A stretch of 60,694 nt of DNA from Leptospira chreensis. Lineage in GTDB: Bacteria; Spirochaetota; Leptospiria; Leptospirales; Leptospiraceae. Below the pieces are notes generated by a model, which had not been told where the DNA came from, did not search any database, and saw nothing but the letters and a program-made list of their open reading frames with translations. The stretch spans positions 1-60,694 of the forward strand of contig NZ_JAFFPS010000017.1 in the NCBI RefSeq assembly GCF_016919165.1. The letters are read 5' to 3'. Numbering within the stretch: the stretch's first letter is position 1; the number at the start of each line of letters is the position of its first letter. Positions 43,457 to 53,061 of this stretch are shown one piece after another. The position numbers were made by a program, and so were the translations under genes.

Positions 43457-43836
43457 TTTGGCTCCTTATAGAAAATGACAACGGCGGTTGCGTAGTGGTC
43501 AGCATGGCTGATGGATACGGAACTGGTAGTAAATCCTTTCTCTCGGAAAAACTTCTCAGTTTTCCCATGGATGACTAGCGTTTTTTTACCAAAATTGGTG
43601 CCGGCAAGTTCGATCTCTCGCATATCCGCCACTTCCCCGGGATTTAGGTTTAGGGCCTTGATTACGGCCTCTTTACAGGCAAATCGGCCAGCAAGGAAGG
43701 GAACCGGGTCTTTGTGTTTGTGGCAGTATTCCACTTCTTCGTCGGTAAAAACCCGCTTCAGAAATCGGTCCCCATGTTTCTCTAGGAGTTCACGGATCCT
43801 TTGGTTTTCAACAATGTCGTTCCCGACGGATAACAT
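43453..43836 (-). CDS. acpS: Holo-[acyl-carrier-protein] synthase
   Basis: AcpS transfers 4'-phosphopantetheine from CoA to acyl carrier protein. The 127-residue protein starts with the Mg-binding VGNDIVENQRI (Asp7) and has FLAGRFACKEAVIKAL, whose Glu is the second metal ligand, and the C-terminal SVSISHADHYATAVVI. The length is normal. It overlaps the TPR gene by 4 bp and follows the giant kinase by 11 bp. An essential fatty-acid gene embedded in a signalling operon suggests that the whole transcript is constitutively needed. Confidence 0.96.
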   Translation of the reverse strand: MLSVGNDIVENQRIRELLEKHGDRFLKRVFTDEEVEYCHKHKDPVPFLAGRFACKEAVIKALNLNPGEVADMREIELAGTNFGKKTLVIHGKTEKFFREKGFTTSSVSISHADHYATAVVIFYKEPK

Positions 43837-43847
43837 AAGATGATTTA

Positions 43848-46800
43848 TTATTTTCGCCGAAGTTCTAAGAGTCGAGCAAATAATATATTGTTTTCTTTGT
43901 GGTAGGGACGTCTGAGTTGCACTCTTTCCGAATAATCAAAAGCTGCAGAAAAATCCCCATTTTCATACAAGGCTTCTGCAATATAAAATAATGTTAGGCT
44001 GTCTGAAGGATTTTTTTGGACATAGTTTACGGCAAATTCTAACGGGAACGCAGACATTCTGTGTTCCGTATATAGGTAAATTTTTTGAACTGAAAGAGGC
44101 GCCTCATGGATCGAATCAAAATTGGAAGAAATCATTTGTTCCACATCGGTCCATTTTTTTTGTTTGTACAATGTGAGCGCTCGTAAGTATACAAAATGTT
44201 TGGGATGGCTTGTTGGAACATGAATGGGTGACCCCTGCCCCGTGTATTCCACTCGGATCAAAGACAAATCATCAATCAAATCCCCATGACTTTTGATTGC
44301 CTCACGAATGGATTCCAAATCCCCTTGGCCTTCCAAGGTCGTTTTTAAAAATAGTTCATCGTCTTCATTGACTTCCATTTCAATTTCAGAACCAATCAAA
44401 ATATCATCTCGCCCGTCTGAACCAACGAGGAGTAGATCCCCTTTCTCCAGTTGGAAGGTATTGATCTGCAAAGCTTTTTTGGATGCCAAAAGTCCAAGTT
44501 TCGCACAAACATAGTTATGCGGTAAAAAGAATGTTTTATGATTTCTGTAAATTACAGGTCGCGGATGTTCTGCATTTAGAAAATAAAAGAATCCAGTTTC
44601 ATCATCAATCAAACAAAGAAACATAGAGATGAGCATGGAACCGTCGAAGGTCACAAGAGTGCTATGTAATTCCGTATAAGCATTACTCACCCATTTTTCA
44701 GGAGTGATATCACGCACCTCTTCCGATTGGCCATTTCTTTTGATGATGGCTTCAAATACTGATCCAATCACAAGGGCTCCACTCGCTCCTTGCATGGACT
44801 TACCCATCGCATCTCCATTCAAAACAACTATGTATTTTTTGTTTTGTAATTGGATCGAAGATGAGACACATAGATCTCCACCAATTTCGGAACTCCATTG
44901 TTTATAAGAAAACTTCTTCTTTTGTTCCGTAAGAAACTGAATGTTCAAATTGGAGGAAGTGGCAAGATTTTGTGTTAAGGGTTCGATGAGTAATGAGGCT
45001 AAAAAATAATCCCCATCTTGTTGTTCCTTAAGACCTTTCACTTCTGTTAATGCGTAGTTCAATTCCTTGGTTCTTTCATCTACCTTTTGTTCCAAGTTGG
45101 TATACAGAAGGGAGTTTTCGATGGAAACGGCAATTTGCGAAGATAAAATTTTTAAAATCTCTACACGACCTGGAGTGAAGGCATCCGTTGTTAGATTGTT
45201 TTCCAAATAAACAATGCCAACCACCGTTCCATGGCTTAAAATTGGATAACAAAGTAAGGACTTTGGAAGAGTTGATTTTACATAAGGATCATTTTTAAAA
45301 TCACCTTCCCGCGCCGCATCCCCACAGATCACAACAAGGCCAGTTCTTACCACATAACCAATGATTTGTGAAGGGATTTTGTTTTGATTCACATAGGCCA
45401 CAGGTTCTAGAAAATCGATCGCAAAAGGAGATTCAGAATAAACAAAAACGGATTCTTTTTCAGCTTCTGATTCCGCCAAAACTTGCCAACCTGAATCGGA
45501 TTTGAGGATAAAGTATCCTCTTTCGGCCCCAGCATTCTCGATCAGAATCTTCATCATCTTTTCCAAAAGACGATTGAGTTGGATTTCTCCAGAAATGGTT
45601 TGAGAAGCTTTGATGACCGTATTGATATCTAAAGAAGAACCCACGTCTCCAAAAATATCTTTTGTTGTGCTAAATAAAGAAAGGCTATCCGTGGAATCGG
45701 TCCTAAAGTTCCTACCAATGTATTTTTTTAGCGAAATATGATTTACTTCGAGTTGTTTTACCTTAGATAAAAACCCATATTTTCCATAACGATAGTGGGC
45801 TTCCACCAAATGCAAGTTACTGTATTGTTCAAATCCAGTTTCTTTCCACATTCGGACCAAAAACTCGTTTGCAATTGCTTCTTCCAGTATATAACTTGAT
45901 TCACGTGCAGAGGAGATGGCCGCCTTACAGGCAATCACGGCCTGGGTTTTTTCATTCGCTATGTATAATATTAAAGCAGAAATGATTTCGTACTTATGGG
46001 CGAAGTTTTCGGGTGAACTTTTTGCCCATACCTTCATTCGTTTTTCAAAGACAAATAATCTTTTTTTCAGACTTGCCCTTGTGACACCAGGAGGATTTAT
46101 TTCATCCACAATCAATGAAAAAGCAACAAGGGCTCCGAGGAATACATGTTCCGGTACAAACATCATTCCAAACATCGCACCTTCTAAAGTATCTAGTTTT
46201 GTAGAATATTCGTAAGCTTTTTCCTTATCCCCAAGGAAGTATTCAATTCGTAACTTACATAAATAATAATCAAAAAGGGCATTGGCATTTCCTGTGGACA
46301 ACCATTCCGCGACAGTTTCTGTTTCGGAAAAATATCTACCTTCCAAACACATAGGGTCTGCTGACTCCCCTCTCATATTCTCAACCAACTGGAGGTTCAG
46401 ACGATGCACTTGGTAAGCATGGTTTTGGCGTAAACTAAGGAGGGAAGCGTCGTAACGAAGTTGGCTTTTGTAAAGGTCTTCTAAATTTTCTCGAAAAGAC
46501 AAACCCTGGAAATGGATATTATTTAAAGAATAAGAAGAATATTGTAAGTCTCCGGTTTCCATTCCCGCAAGAAAACTTTCCCAAAAGATAGGGCGACTAT
46601 CTCTAGCATGATTTTTCCAAGGAGAAATCATACAGGCAAACATAAATAAAGTTCTACAACGGAATGTTTTTGCATCAAGTGAATCAAGAAGTCTAACACC
46701 TAACTCACCAAATTTAAGTCCATCCTCATAATTCCCCAAACCGGAACCTTGGATAATCCCCATCGCACAAAATCCAAAAGCACTGATTTCACAAAGCCCG

Positions 46801-49562
46801 TAACGCAGAGTATGATTGACAAGTTTTAGGACAATCACAGGAAACAAATTCGGTTCTGCAAGAAAGGAAGGTGCAATACAAGCATTGAGAAGTCGCATGA
46901 TTGCGAGATATTTTGGATCATCAGAAACGGGTAGGTGTTCCAAACTTTCAATGGACCTTCTACCTAATTTAAATTTAAACTTTAGAATTTCACTCAGAGG
47001 GGAAAGTGGAGTTGCTTTTTTGGGTAATCTCACGCCAACAAGCTTTAACGCTTGTTTTAAGGTTTCCAATACCTCTTTCATCTTGTTTTGGGTCACAAGC
47101 ATGGAAGATTGGAGTTCATAAACCAAAATTTTATCTAAATCGTTCCGAGCAAACTTGAGTATATAATTAAAACTTTTTTCTGCTGCTTCAAAGTTCTTAG
47201 AAAGGTAAGCTGACCTTGCATAAGCCAAATGGAGTTTTAAAGTATTTTCATACTCGGAATTCCATTCCTCATCTGTCATGAGTCCGGCCATTCTGTCAAA
47301 GAAAGTAAAGGCAGCATCATAGGCAGAGGAGTTTAATGCTTTAAAACCAGCCTTCTCATTCAAAATCCTTAACTCAGCTAACTCTTCCCCACCCTTCATT
47401 TGAGAAGAACCCAAATTCAATTGGTTTACAATCGTAAACAAATGATCTTCTAGTTTGTATTTATAAAGAATAGAGAGATATGTTTTTCCAATTTTATAAT
47501 GTAGTTTGGATTTTTCTTCTGGTGAAATGATTTTGTAAATGGCTTCCCTGATTTTATCATGAGTGAAGTTAGCATCTTCCATCCCAAGAATTAAAAACTC
47601 TTCATTGGCAAGGGCCACCAAATCCATAGAAGCTTTATGAAATGGCCTCTCCGCAATGGTAGCATAAATATCGTGACGAAACCAGTTTCCAATACAAGCA
47701 GTGAGTTTTAGGGCATCAATTAATTCGGCAGATTGTAAATTGATTTTATCGATAATTAAATCGATGACATTGTCAGAGATATTGACGGCATCAATTTTGT
47801 CCTTATCCCAAGACCAATGATCATCAGTAAAATGAATGTAAGACCTTTCATAAAGATTCTTAAACATCTCATTTACGTGAAATGGATTCCCTTTGGTTTT
47901 TTTCCAAAGAACTTCCGCAATGGGACGAATTTCTGATTCCGGAACCACGAGTGTTTCTGAAACCAATGAGGCAACGTCTCGTTCTCTCAGTGGCTCCAAA
48001 CGAATTTCTGTAATGGGAACTTGGTTTTCGCGAAGTTCCTCTAACAGTCGAAAAAAAGGATCCGTAGGAAATACTTCGTTGTCCCTGTAAGATAGAATAA
48101 TAAAAAAATGTGAAATTTCAGGATCTGTTAAAACTTCTTTCAAAAGAAGAATACTCGAAGAATCTGCCCACTGCATATCATCTAAAAATAAAACAACAGG
48201 GTGTTCCTTGGTACAAATTGTACGCAAGAATTTTCGAAATACCAGATGAAACCGATTTTCTGTCTCCAAACTATCGAGTTCTGGTGGAGTCGGCATTTCA
48301 CCTAACAATTGTGAAAGTTCAGGAACTACATCTATGATTAACTTTGCGTTCGTACCAAGTGCATTGGAAAGAATTGTTTTCCATTCCTTAACTGAAGACT
48401 CACTTTCAGAAAGTAACTGACGAACAAGGCCTTGTAAGGCCAAGTTGATCGCACGGTACGGAATGGATTTTTTATATAAATCAAATTTTCCCGAAGTAAA
48501 ATATGCCTTCTCCCGGGTCACCGGTTTTTGGATTTCATTGATGAGGGCGGACTTTCCTATCCCTGAACGTCCCGAGATTAGAAAAATTTCAATTTTACCT
48601 TCTTTCGCATCCAAAAATTTTTCTTCGAAGATTTGGAGTTGGGATTCCCTTCCATATAACTTTTTTGGAATTTGAAACCTGGAAGATTTATCGTTTTTTG
48701 CCAGTTCCATTTGGAACTGATTCAATGCCTCACGTCCATTTTCCAAAAGAACGGATTGGATGGCGGAAAGATCGGAAAGTAAACCAGTTGCCGTTTGGTA
48801 ACGATCTTCTGGATTTTTTTCCAAAAGTTTCATAATCAAATCAGAAATGATTCGAGGAGCCCCAGTTCTTTCTTTTGGAGAAAGAGGAGTTTTAGCAAGG
48901 TGAGCGTGCACCATCTCCAAACTATCTGTATATAAAAAAGGAAGGTCCCCGGTAATTAACTGATATAAGGTGACGCCAAAGGAATAAAAATCTGTTCTAT
49001 AATCCACAGTCCGATTCATTCGACCCGTTTGTTCCGGAGAAATATGCGCCAGAGTCCCCGTTAAGTTTTGGTTCATCGGAAGATAAAAACTTCGATGGGT
49101 CAAAAGAGTTGCTGAACCAAAATCAATTACCTTTAAGGTTCCCGTATCTGGATTATAAATTATATTTTGAGATTTGATATCATTATGAACAATTTTTGCT
49201 TTATGAATGTCGATTAGAGCGCGACAAACTTCGATAGCAATATTCAAAAAAGTAGCAATATTACTATACTTGCCGCTTAATTGAAGTTTTGCGAGGTCTG
49301 TATACCCAACATTTGGAAATACAATGGCAACAGTATTTTGGTAAGATTCTAAATCGAGAGGTCTTAATGTATAAGGGGAATCAATGGATTTTAAAATTTC
49401 AAATTCACTTTTAAAGCGAGTGATCTCTTGATTGTCTGGATAATCACGATTGAGTAATTTGATCACAACGGAACTACCGGTCGCAGATTCCCCTGTATAA
49501 ACAGAACTTCTTTTCCCTAAATGAAGTTCTCTGATCGCTTTATATTTTCCTACAGTAAACAA
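43848..49562 (-). CDS. Giant Ser/Thr kinase - AAA ATPase - GAF - SpoIIE phosphatase
   Basis: The 1904-residue protein combines opposing activities. Residues 1-270 form a Ser/Thr kinase: VVIKLLN lysine, HNDIKSQN catalytic loop near 127 and DFG near 147. Residues 290-600 are a STAND-like ATPase with Walker A SGRSGIGKSA near 334 and Walker B VVLFLDDMQWAD near 459. A long helical repeat region runs to about 1300, then a GAF domain (AERGYFIL near 1349). The SpoIIE PP2C domain has EIGGDL, NGDAMGKSMQGASGA near 1587, LLLVGSDGRDD near 1710 and DDLSLIRV. Tetratricopeptide-like helices end the chain. This architecture is known in spirochaetes and cyanobacteria; the signal is unknown. It is 9 bp from the SDR gene. 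Confidence 0.95.
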   Translation of the reverse strand: MFTVGKYKAIRELHLGKRSSVYTGESATGSSVVIKLLNRDYPDNQEITRFKSEFEILKSIDSPYTLRPLDLESYQNTVAIVFPNVGYTDLAKLQLSGKYSNIATFLNIAIEVCRALIDIHKAKIVHNDIKSQNIIYNPDTGTLKVIDFGSATLLTHRSFYLPMNQNLTGTLAHISPEQTGRMNRTVDYRTDFYSFGVTLYQLITGDLPFLYTDSLEMVHAHLAKTPLSPKERTGAPRIISDLIMKLLEKNPEDRYQTATGLLSDLSAIQSVLLENGREALNQFQMELAKNDKSSRFQIPKKLYGRESQLQIFEEKFLDAKEGKIEIFLISGRSGIGKSALINEIQKPVTREKAYFTSGKFDLYKKSIPYRAINLALQGLVRQLLSESESSVKEWKTILSNALGTNAKLIIDVVPELSQLLGEMPTPPELDSLETENRFHLVFRKFLRTICTKEHPVVLFLDDMQWADSSSILLLKEVLTDPEISHFFIILSYRDNEVFPTDPFFRLLEELRENQVPITEIRLEPLRERDVASLVSETLVVPESEIRPIAEVLWKKTKGNPFHVNEMFKNLYERSYIHFTDDHWSWDKDKIDAVNISDNVIDLIIDKINLQSAELIDALKLTACIGNWFRHDIYATIAERPFHKASMDLVALANEEFLILGMEDANFTHDKIREAIYKIISPEEKSKLHYKIGKTYLSILYKYKLEDHLFTIVNQLNLGSSQMKGGEELAELRILNEKAGFKALNSSAYDAAFTFFDRMAGLMTDEEWNSEYENTLKLHLAYARSAYLSKNFEAAEKSFNYILKFARNDLDKILVYELQSSMLVTQNKMKEVLETLKQALKLVGVRLPKKATPLSPLSEILKFKFKLGRRSIESLEHLPVSDDPKYLAIMRLLNACIAPSFLAEPNLFPVIVLKLVNHTLRYGLCEISAFGFCAMGIIQGSGLGNYEDGLKFGELGVRLLDSLDAKTFRCRTLFMFACMISPWKNHARDSRPIFWESFLAGMETGDLQYSSYSLNNIHFQGLSFRENLEDLYKSQLRYDASLLSLRQNHAYQVHRLNLQLVENMRGESADPMCLEGRYFSETETVAEWLSTGNANALFDYYLCKLRIEYFLGDKEKAYEYSTKLDTLEGAMFGMMFVPEHVFLGALVAFSLIVDEINPPGVTRASLKKRLFVFEKRMKVWAKSSPENFAHKYEIISALILYIANEKTQAVIACKAAISSARESSYILEEAIANEFLVRMWKETGFEQYSNLHLVEAHYRYGKYGFLSKVKQLEVNHISLKKYIGRNFRTDSTDSLSLFSTTKDIFGDVGSSLDINTVIKASQTISGEIQLNRLLEKMMKILIENAGAERGYFILKSDSGWQVLAESEAEKESVFVYSESPFAIDFLEPVAYVNQNKIPSQIIGYVVRTGLVVICGDAAREGDFKNDPYVKSTLPKSLLCYPILSHGTVVGIVYLENNLTTDAFTPGRVEILKILSSQIAVSIENSLLYTNLEQKVDERTKELNYALTEVKGLKEQQDGDYFLASLLIEPLTQNLATSSNLNIQFLTEQKKKFSYKQWSSEIGGDLCVSSSIQLQNKKYIVVLNGDAMGKSMQGASGALVIGSVFEAIIKRNGQSEEVRDITPEKWVSNAYTELHSTLVTFDGSMLISMFLCLIDDETGFFYFLNAEHPRPVIYRNHKTFFLPHNYVCAKLGLLASKKALQINTFQLEKGDLLLVGSDGRDDILIGSEIEMEVNEDDELFLKTTLEGQGDLESIREAIKSHGDLIDDLSLIRVEYTGQGSPIHVPTSHPKHFVYLRALTLYKQKKWTDVEQMISSNFDSIHEAPLSVQKIYLYTEHRMSAFPLEFAVNYVQKNPSDSLTLFYIAEALYENGDFSAAFDYSERVQLRRPYHKENNILFARLLELRRK

Positions 49563-49571
49563 TGAAATTCC

Positions 49572-50336
49572 TTATCTAGCTGTTTTGCCACCGTCTACTG
49601 GTATCACAGCGCCCGTGATAAAAGCAGCTCCATCAGTTGCTAACCATACGCAAGTTTTTGCAACTTCTTCCGGTGTTGCCATTCTACCCAAAGCATAGGA
49701 TTTCATTCTTTCTTTTTTTACTTCTTCCGGGTTGGGAACATTGGCATAAAATACATCATCCATTTCTGTTTGGATTCCGCCAGGGCACAACGCCACCACT
49801 CGAATCCCGGCAGATCCATATTCCAAAGCTGCCGATTTGGTAAGACCGATGATTCCATGTTTTGTCATAGAATATGGGCCGGCTTTTTCTTTTCCCCGAA
49901 CACCCAAAGCGGAAGATACATTGATAATCACTCCACCATTCCCTTGAGTCAAAAACTGTTTTAACTCAAATTGCATCGAAAGAAAAGTACCTTTTAAATT
50001 TACATCCATTACAGAATCAAAAATATCTAATGGATAGTCGGCTGTTGCCTTCAATACACCAGAAATTCCGGCATTGTTGACCGCAACATCGATGGATCCA
50101 TATTTGCTGACAATTGATTCAACAAAATTACGAACCGCTTCCGATTGTGTGACATCGCAACGAACAAAGATTCCCGTGCCACCTTGTTTTTCAAGTAGGG
50201 CCAAGGTCTCTTCCCCTTCTTGTTTCCGTCTTCCGCAAAATCCAACCACGTAACCAGCGTTTGCAAATTCTAAAACAATAGATCTTCCGAGCCCGGATGT
50301 TCCGCCGGTGACTAATGCTACTTTTTTTCCGCTCAT
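49572..50336 (-). CDS. Short-chain dehydrogenase/reductase (FabG-like)
   Basis: The 254-residue protein has the classical SDR set: TGGTSGLG for the cofactor, NNAG in VAVNNAGISG, Ser in INVSSALG and Tyr-Lys in YSMTKHG, with LCPGGIQTEM and the C-terminal ITGAVIPVDGGKT block. It could reduce 3-oxoacyl-ACP or act on another substrate; classical SDRs cannot be assigned by sequence alone. Its ATG overlaps the upstream hotdog/PilZ gene by 4 bp, and the giant kinase starts 9 bp after it. Confidence 0.92.
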   Translation of the reverse strand: MSGKKVALVTGGTSGLGRSIVLEFANAGYVVGFCGRRKQEGEETLALLEKQGGTGIFVRCDVTQSEAVRNFVESIVSKYGSIDVAVNNAGISGVLKATADYPLDIFDSVMDVNLKGTFLSMQFELKQFLTQGNGGVIINVSSALGVRGKEKAGPYSMTKHGIIGLTKSAALEYGSAGIRVVALCPGGIQTEMDDVFYANVPNPEEVKKERMKSYALGRMATPEEVAKTCVWLATDGAAFITGAVIPVDGGKTAR

Positions 50337-51592
50337 TGGATTTCCCTTTCTTCGATCAAACGTCCATAACGATTGATTGCTTCCTTTACATTTGCCTGGT
50401 CTAGTTCGGAAATCGATTCAAAACGAAAACCGGCAAAGAAGGTGTCCTCATTATTATCGTCTTCTTTGACCCATAATAAAATGCAAGTTCCATGAACGAA
50501 ACCGACAATATCAAAATGCATAAAAAATTCGAGGTTTTGGCTATTGGCCAATTCGCCGGGATGGATCCCGGAGCACCGCACCATAAACCCAGAACTGGAA
50601 ATATTTTCGATAGTGGAGACAATATTACGTCCATTTTCCCTAACAGAAATGTTGTTCTTGAATTGGTCCAAAATTCGAAATCTTGGATCAATTTCATAAA
50701 CTTCTTCCTGCGTGCTTTTTAAGCGTTTGTAGACTTTTAGTGGCAGGATACTCGCAGCCATTTCAATCCGCGTGATCTCCTGGTTTTCCTGGTAAGCGGT
50801 AATTTCCAATTTCGAGTAATTCCAATACCCTGATTTACTATTCTTTGTTTCAATCGCTTTGGCTCGGAGTTTGATCGGCATATTCATTTTCGCATATTGG
50901 AAAAATTCTGAATTCAAATATAACAATAAGAAGGTGACTCCTTCAAAAGGAACCTTTCCATACATATGGTTACAAGCGATCCCAAATTGTCTGGCGGCTT
51001 CCACAATTTGCATTCCAGAAATATGTTTTAGATTGGGTGGTGAAAAAAACTTATGGCCAGGGGGAATATAAAGATTCGCAAAAAAAGTATCCTTTTTAGG
51101 AATCTCTACCACTGGTTCGAAAATTGCAGATATCTTTGACTTCTCTACATTGCCAACATAGTAGTCTCGGCGTTTGATCATCTGCAGGATACGAATCTCA
51201 TCAGATTCGGTAACATTTTCATTTAATAAATATTGTTGTTGGTCTGAATCAAAATGATAAAAGGTGCTAATAAAATTTCTTTGAGTTTCATCAACTCCGG
51301 CATCTTCTAAAATTCTTTCCGCCGATTCTTTGCGAATGCGATACGGAATTGTTTTGAGTTGATAATAACTGCCGCTAGTATCTTGTCTTTTTGCATAGTA
51401 TTGTAGCAAAAAATCGATTTCTTCACTACTTAGCTTAGGAAAGAGATGTTCTTCCATGATAGCTGTTGTAATCATTCTAGGCAGTGCGCGTCGAATGTTA
51501 GAAACAAAACTATCATCTTGATAATAAGTTCTTGTATAACGTTTATCGAGAGGTAAAACTGCGGGGAATTCTTCTTTTTCAAAAACCTTCAT
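50333..51592 (-). CDS. AfsA-like hotdog protein with C-terminal PilZ domain
   Basis: In the 419-residue protein, residues 175-300 show hallmarks of the AfsA-type hotdog fold: FFSPPNLKHISGMQIVEAAR (compare the HVPGMLLLEA-type motif), QFGIACNHMYGKVPFEG and a second strand set KLEITAYQENQEITRIEMAAS. Residues 315-415 look like PilZ with IENISSSGFMVRC (NxSxxG) and FAGFRFESISE; a clear RxxxR is not seen, so c-di-GMP binding is doubtful. The first 170 residues are helical and unassigned. AfsA relatives make butyrolactone signals, but most hotdog members have no proven activity. It is the first gene of the packed minus-strand run and overlaps the SDR by 4 bp. Confidence 0.7.
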   Translation of the reverse strand: MKVFEKEEFPAVLPLDKRYTRTYYQDDSFVSNIRRALPRMITTAIMEEHLFPKLSSEEIDFLLQYYAKRQDTSGSYYQLKTIPYRIRKESAERILEDAGVDETQRNFISTFYHFDSDQQQYLLNENVTESDEIRILQMIKRRDYYVGNVEKSKISAIFEPVVEIPKKDTFFANLYIPPGHKFFSPPNLKHISGMQIVEAARQFGIACNHMYGKVPFEGVTFLLLYLNSEFFQYAKMNMPIKLRAKAIETKNSKSGYWNYSKLEITAYQENQEITRIEMAASILPLKVYKRLKSTQEEVYEIDPRFRILDQFKNNISVRENGRNIVSTIENISSSGFMVRCSGIHPGELANSQNLEFFMHFDIVGFVHGTCILLWVKEDDNNEDTFFAGFRFESISELDQANVKEAINRYGRLIEEREIQ

Positions 51593-51693
51593 ATGGATAA
51601 CCGGAAATCTACTCTAGGGTTAGTCCGTAGATTCCGATAGGATAGAATTCAGCGCAACTAAATTAACAATGTATTGACAAATTTATGTCAAAT

Positions 51694-52125
51694 TCACCTA
51701 ACGATCGTTACGGAACAAGGTGCGTAATGTACAACGCGATCAGAAACACTTCCCATAATGAATCTTCCAAGAATTCCATGTCCCCTACTTCCAATCACAA
51801 TCAAATCTGCTTTTTCTTTTTCAGCAAGTTTGCATATTTCTTCCGCAGGATAACCTTCTACGACCACTCGATCCCATTTTACAGTGGTCTCATCCAAAAT
51901 CGGATGTATTTTTTCAAAACGTTGCTCAGAGATCCACTTCACTCGGTCTTTTCCTACAGGAGCCGCATCATAATAGCCTGGCAAAGGACCAAAATCCTCA
52001 ATCACTTCGACAATGTAACATTTTGCATTACTTGCCTTCGCGATTGCCAAACCAAATTCCAGTGCTTTGGCAGAACTTGGTGAACCATCGATGGGGATGA
52101 TCAGTTTTTGAATCAATTTTTCCAT
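51694..52125 (-). CDS. Universal stress protein (UspA family)
   Basis: This 143-residue Usp domain protein has the ATP-binding signature [20 protein letters not shown], which fits G-x2-G-x9-G-S, so it belongs to the nucleotide-binding group. The N-terminal strand [20 protein letters not shown] and the C-terminal APCSVTIVR are typical. Its role in stress or energy limitation is general to the family. It stands 101 bp after the hotdog/PilZ gene's start region and 132 bp downstream of potC, on the same strand as both. Confidence 0.93.
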   Translation of the reverse strand: MEKLIQKLIIPIDGSPSSAKALEFGLAIAKASNAKCYIVEVIEDFGPLPGYYDAAPVGKDRVKWISEQRFEKIHPILDETTVKWDRVVVEGYPAEEICKLAEKEKADLIVIGSRGHGILGRFIMGSVSDRVVHYAPCSVTIVR

Positions 52126-52257
52126 ACAAGAAGTCTATCACCTTCCCCAGTAAGGGAAAGTGAAATTCCTTTGATAAATGTCAAAATTGAAGTATCTAAA
52201 CAGTTTTCAGGAGTTTCGGAATGCGAAGAGAAGCTCCTTTCATTGGATTTGGTGGGA

Positions 52258-53061
52258 TTATTTTTTCCCACCCTCATCTTCTTTGGTTAAGTAATAGGCA
52301 ACAAGAATGGGAAGTGTTGTCACAAGAATCACAAATACGGCAACCACATTGGTCACAGGTCTTTGTCTTGGACGAATGAATTCGGTTAACATCCAAATAG
52401 GAACCGTGGACTGTTGGCCCGCAGTAAAGGTTGTCACAATCACTTCATCAAATGATAATGCAAAGGACAACATACCACCAGCTAACAACGCAGTGGCAAT
52501 GTTTGGCAAAATCACAAATCGAAATGTTTGCCAAGGATTGGCACCCAAATCCATAGAGGCTTCCACCATCGAGTGAGAACTTCTACGAAGTCTTGCAAGT
52601 ACGTTGTTGTAAACAGTCACAATACAAAATGTGGCATGTGCAATCACAATGGTCCAGGTGCTAAATGGAATTCCAAAAAGAGACATGGCCGATCGTAATG
52701 AAATCCCCGTCACAATTCCGGGAAGAGCAATGGGCAAAATCACTAAAAAGGAAATGACTTCTCTTCCAAAAAATTTGCTACGATAGACGGCAAGACAAGC
52801 CAAGGTTCCAAGGATGATGGCCATCACCGTGGAGATAGAAGCCACTTGTGAAGAGAGGATGATGGCTTCCCAAATATCATTTCTGTCCCAAGCCACACCA
52901 AACCATTTAGTGGTGAATCCTGGTAATGGAAACTGAAATGTTTTTTCATCAGTAGAGAAGGCGTACATGATGATGATAAAAATAGGGATATGGATAAAAA
53001 GAAAACCAAGGATGGTGGCAACTTTTAGTCCGATGGTTCCAAAATTCCACTTAGAGGGCAT
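52258..53061 (-). CDS. potC: Polyamine ABC transporter permease (PotC-type)
   Basis: The 267-residue inner-membrane permease has six helices and the EAA loop EASMDLGANPWQTFRFVILPN that docks on the ATPase. The N-terminus FGTIGLKVATILGFLFIHIPI and the LSFDEVIVTTFTAG segment match PotC/YdcV-type permeases. It overlaps potB by 11 bp. A long divergon-like set of genes (potD-A-B-C) precedes it on this strand. The substrate is a polyamine or GABA-like amine by context, not by residue evidence. Confidence 0.92.
   Translation of the reverse strand: MPSKWNFGTIGLKVATILGFLFIHIPIFIIIMYAFSTDEKTFQFPLPGFTTKWFGVAWDRNDIWEAIILSSQVASISTVMAIILGTLACLAVYRSKFFGREVISFLVILPIALPGIVTGISLRSAMSLFGIPFSTWTIVIAHATFCIVTVYNNVLARLRRSSHSMVEASMDLGANPWQTFRFVILPNIATALLAGGMLSFALSFDEVIVTTFTAGQQSTVPIWMLTEFIRPRQRPVTNVVAVFVILVTTLPILVAYYLTKEDEGGKK

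Noticed and set aside
52126..52257. Hairpins downstream of potC as a terminator
   Set aside because: Only weak short stems are visible (for example AGGAG with CTCCT far apart) and no T-run, so nothing firm can be claimed.
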